Shown: positions 61,963 through 64,000 of the stretch, one piece after another | Layout of the letters: each line of letters opens with the position of its first letter | Numbering within the stretch: the stretch's first letter is position 1 | Source: an uncultured Christensenellaceae bacterium | GTDB lineage: Bacteria > Bacillota > Clostridia > Christensenellales > Pumilibacteraceae | Direction: 5' to 3' | Assembly: GCA_910588155.1 (NCBI GenBank) | Contig: CAJUPB010000001.1 | Location: 186,001 to 250,000 of the forward strand | Length of the DNA stretch: 64,000 nt | Notes under the pieces: generated by a model | What the model was told of the DNA's origin: nothing | The model's database searches: none | Seen by the model: only the letters and a program-made list of their open reading frames with translations | Program-made: the position numbers and the translations under genes

Positions 61963-64000
61963 TTAATTTCCGTCGATGATTTCCAACGGCGCATATTGAA
62001 GCGACAGCAACATTTTGCCGAACTTCTCAAATTCGATTTCCGCATATACTCCGCCGACTTCGTTTGCCAGCGAAATTATTTTTCCTTTTCCGAATTTCTT
62101 ATGGTTCACCGTCGTTCCTATATCGAAACCGCTCTGTTCTTTCACTTGTTTCGGCGCGGTCTGCTCCGTTCTGTACACGGGCGCTGACGGGCGCATACCG
62201 TATCCCGAATCTCCGTAAGAATATCCTTCGCGTTCATACGACGCCGCACGTTCTCTCGCAAGCGCGGCAGAAGGCTGGGAATTGCCCACACGAAGTCCGG
62301 CTTCTTTCAAAAACCGACTCGGCACCGTGAATTTTCGTTCGCTGTACATAAAGCGTGTTGCCGCCCAAGTCAAGTGCAACTTTTGCATAGCTCTGGTGGT
62401 GGCGACATACATCAGGCGTCGTTCCTCTTCCAACTCGTCGGCCGTGTCCATAGAGCGCGTCAACGGCATAATGCCCTCTTCGCAACCGACGACGAAAACC
62501 ACCTTGAACTCCAAGCCTTTGACGCTGTGTACGGTCGCAAGCGCAACGCAATCGTCGTCCCCGTCCATTCCGTCCAAATCGCTGTAAAGCGTTATCATCT
62601 GCAAATAGTCTTCCAAAGTCGCATCCGGATTCGACGATTCGTATTGCTTCACAGACTCCGCAAAATACGATATATTCAGCTTTCTGTTTATGTTTTCTTC
62701 TGTTTCGTCCGAAAAAACCGCATTCAAATCGAGAAGTTTCACCAACAGTTCCACAAGCTCGTGCGGCTTGGAATCGCCCGCACGTTCCGACAGGCAAGCC
62801 AAAACGTTTTTAAACGGTATTACTTTTTTTTGAAGCGACGCAGGCAAATCCGCATTTTCGGAAATTGTCATAACAGTCGTAAACAGCGACTGTCCCATTA
62901 CGTCGGAATAATTTATAAGCTGCCCCACGGCGCCCGCACCTATGCCGCGCTTCGGAAAATTTATAACTCGAAGCAGAGCTTCGGTATCGTTGCCGTTCAC
63001 GCAAAGACGCAAATACGCCAACAAATCTTTGATTTCTTTGCGCTCGAAAAATTTAAAACCGCCGTACACCTTATGCGGTATATTGTAAGCGAGAAATTTT
63101 TCTTCGAACGTTCTCGACAAAGCGTTTAAGCGCATAAGCACGGCTATGTCGGAATATGAGTAATCGCCGTAATCAACAAGTTTTTTTATGACATCCGCAA
63201 CGTACTCCGCCTCGTTTGTTTCGTTTCTCGCACAAAACGCCGTGACCTGCTCTCCGCTTTCGTTTTTCGTCCAAAGCGTCTTGTCGAGACGCTGTTCGTT
63301 GTGACATATCACGGAATTGGCAAGGTCGAGAATATTTTTCGTGCTTCGGTAATTTCTTTCGAGCTTGAAAACTTTACAATCGAAATCCTTTTCGAAATCT
63401 ATGATATTTCCTATGTTTGCGCCGCGCCATCCGTAAATACATTGGTCCTCGTCACCGACTACAAAAACGTTACCGCTGTCGCCCGCCAATATTTTGACGA
63501 GCTTATACTGGACGATATTGGTGTCTTGAAACTCGTCCACGTGAATATACTTGAATTTTCTGCGATAATATTCCAGAGTCTCGGAATCGGTTTTTAAAAG
63601 TTCGTATGTCTTTACTAGCAAATCGTCGAAATCGAGCGCGTTATTTTTTTTCAGTTCTTTTTCGTACCTTTCGAAAATTTCCTGCAAAGCCTCGGCGTTT
63701 TCGTCGTAATCGCTTATGCCGAAATAAGTTTCCGCCGACAGAGCTTCGTTTTTGGCGTCGGAAATTACATACGAGGATTTCTTCCGCAATTTGTCAAGTT
63801 CTTTCGCATCCGAACCGTACAACGAATTGTTCTTGTCTTCCGAAAGTTCTTTGACAATTCTTTTCAAAACGTTTTCTTTTTCCTGCTCGCCGTAAATGGA
63901 AAAATTGCCGGTATATCCGATACGGTCGATAAAACGGCGAAGTATACGAACGCACATAGAGTGAAAAGTCGATACCCAAAGTCCGTCGGCTTCGGGTATC
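61963..64000 (-). CDS. pcrA: UvrD/Rep-family DNA helicase PcrA, C-terminal part (5' end outside window)
   Basis: PcrA is a 3'-5' helicase of repair and rolling-circle replication. The frame is open to the window edge; the first visible motif is TFHSMCVRILRR (Ia). DEFQDTN, GDEDQCIYGWRGA, LERNYRST, VHSVKGLEFKVVF and RRLMYVATTRAM (motifs II-VI) follow. The C-terminus has a conserved interaction module starting GTTVNHKKFGKGKI. Walker A and the true start lie beyond base 64000. Confidence 0.96.
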   Translation of the reverse strand, partial: IPEADGLWVSTFHSMCVRILRRFIDRIGYTGNFSIYGEQEKENVLKRIVKELSEDKNNSLYGSDAKELDKLRKKSSYVISDAKNEALSAETYFGISDYDENAEALQEIFERYEKELKKNNALDFDDLLVKTYELLKTDSETLEYYRRKFKYIHVDEFQDTNIVQYKLVKILAGDSGNVFVVGDEDQCIYGWRGANIGNIIDFEKDFDCKVFKLERNYRSTKNILDLANSVICHNEQRLDKTLWTKNESGEQVTAFCARNETNEAEYVADVIKKLVDYGDYSYSDIAVLMRLNALSRTFEEKFLAYNIPHKVYGGFKFFERKEIKDLLAYLRLCVNGNDTEALLRVINFPKRGIGAGAVGQLINYSDVMGQSLFTTVMTISENADLPASLQKKVIPFKNVLACLSERAGDSKPHELVELLVKLLDLNAVFSDETEENINRKLNISYFAESVKQYESSNPDATLEDYLQMITLYSDLDGMDGDDDCVALATVHSVKGLEFKVVFVVGCEEGIMPLTRSMDTADELEEERRLMYVATTRAMQKLHLTWAATRFMYSERKFTVPSRFLKEAGLRVGNSQPSAALARERAASYEREGYSYGDSGYGMRPSAPVYRTEQTAPKQVKEQSGFDIGTTVNHKKFGKGKIISLANEVGGVYAEIEFEKFGKMLLSLQYAPLEIIDGN

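Noticed and set aside
1..64000. tRNA or rRNA genes, CRISPR arrays, insertion sequences, prophage or att sites
   Set aside because: None seen by reading. Gaps between genes are short and explained by promoters, terminators or start regions; no transposase-like or integrase-like protein is encoded.

Overview
The window is a gapless stretch of housekeeping and sporulation genes from an endospore-lineage member of the Firmicutes (class Clostridia). Every convincing gene lies on the minus strand, so the text reads from high to low coordinates. The lineage call rests on the SCIFF peptide and its radical SAM maturase beside secDF, an IspH-S1 fusion, RNase Y, HemZ, GerW, SpoIVB, a SpoVM peptide and a Spo0A-type DNA-binding domain. 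The genus cannot be told from the sequence; an uncultivated anaerobic gut lineage would fit. No tRNA, rRNA, insertion sequence, prophage or CRISPR array was seen.

Layout in transcription order. (1) 64000-48685: pcrA (cut by the window edge), ligA, an AIR-synthase-like protein, yicC, gmk, rpoZ, coaBC, priA, def, fmt, rsmB, rlmN, rpe, thiN, then a 27-codon spoVM. This is the usual Firmicutes order, but prpC, prkC and rsgA are absent between rlmN and rpe. (2) 48684-44822, a sporulation island: a 338-bp regulatory gap with a 0A-box-like site, a protein consisting only of a Spo0A-type DNA-binding domain, spoIVB, a SpoIIM-like membrane protein and a D,D-carboxypeptidase. (3) 44756-39602: M50 protease, scpA, scpB, a DUF2953 protein, gerW, dacF and rluB, with a strong promoter and a terminator. 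(4) 39545-28795: one tightly packed operon with a biotin-dependent, sodium-pumping carboxyltransferase set (mmdA-like, oadG, biotin carrier, oadB, oadA), then surE, a flavoprotein, an AroH-Cmk fusion, plsC and ispH-rpsA. (5) 28750-26435: an M19 dipeptidase and purB. (6) 26293-19972: a YtxC-like protein, yajC, a TIGR04086-type membrane protein, scfA, scfB, secD and secF. (7) 19954-13446: recJ, rel, a metallo-beta-lactamase-fold hydrolase and hemZ. (8) 13440-8423: rpsO, pnp, ylxY, an M16 protease and a dUTPase-like pyrophosphatase. (9) 8335-1: ftsK/spoIIIE, rimO, pgsA, cinA, recA and rny (cut by the window edge).

Much of the coding is coupled by 1-14 base overlaps, and clear sigma-A-like promoters and hairpin terminators mark most operon edges. 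The features most worth a second look are the receiver-less Spo0A-domain protein with the 0A-like box upstream, the spoVM gene, the in-frame chorismate mutase-cytidylate kinase fusion, the SCIFF peptide with an extra cysteine and a charged tail, and the mixed carboxyltransferase cassette with a divergent CoA-type subunit.
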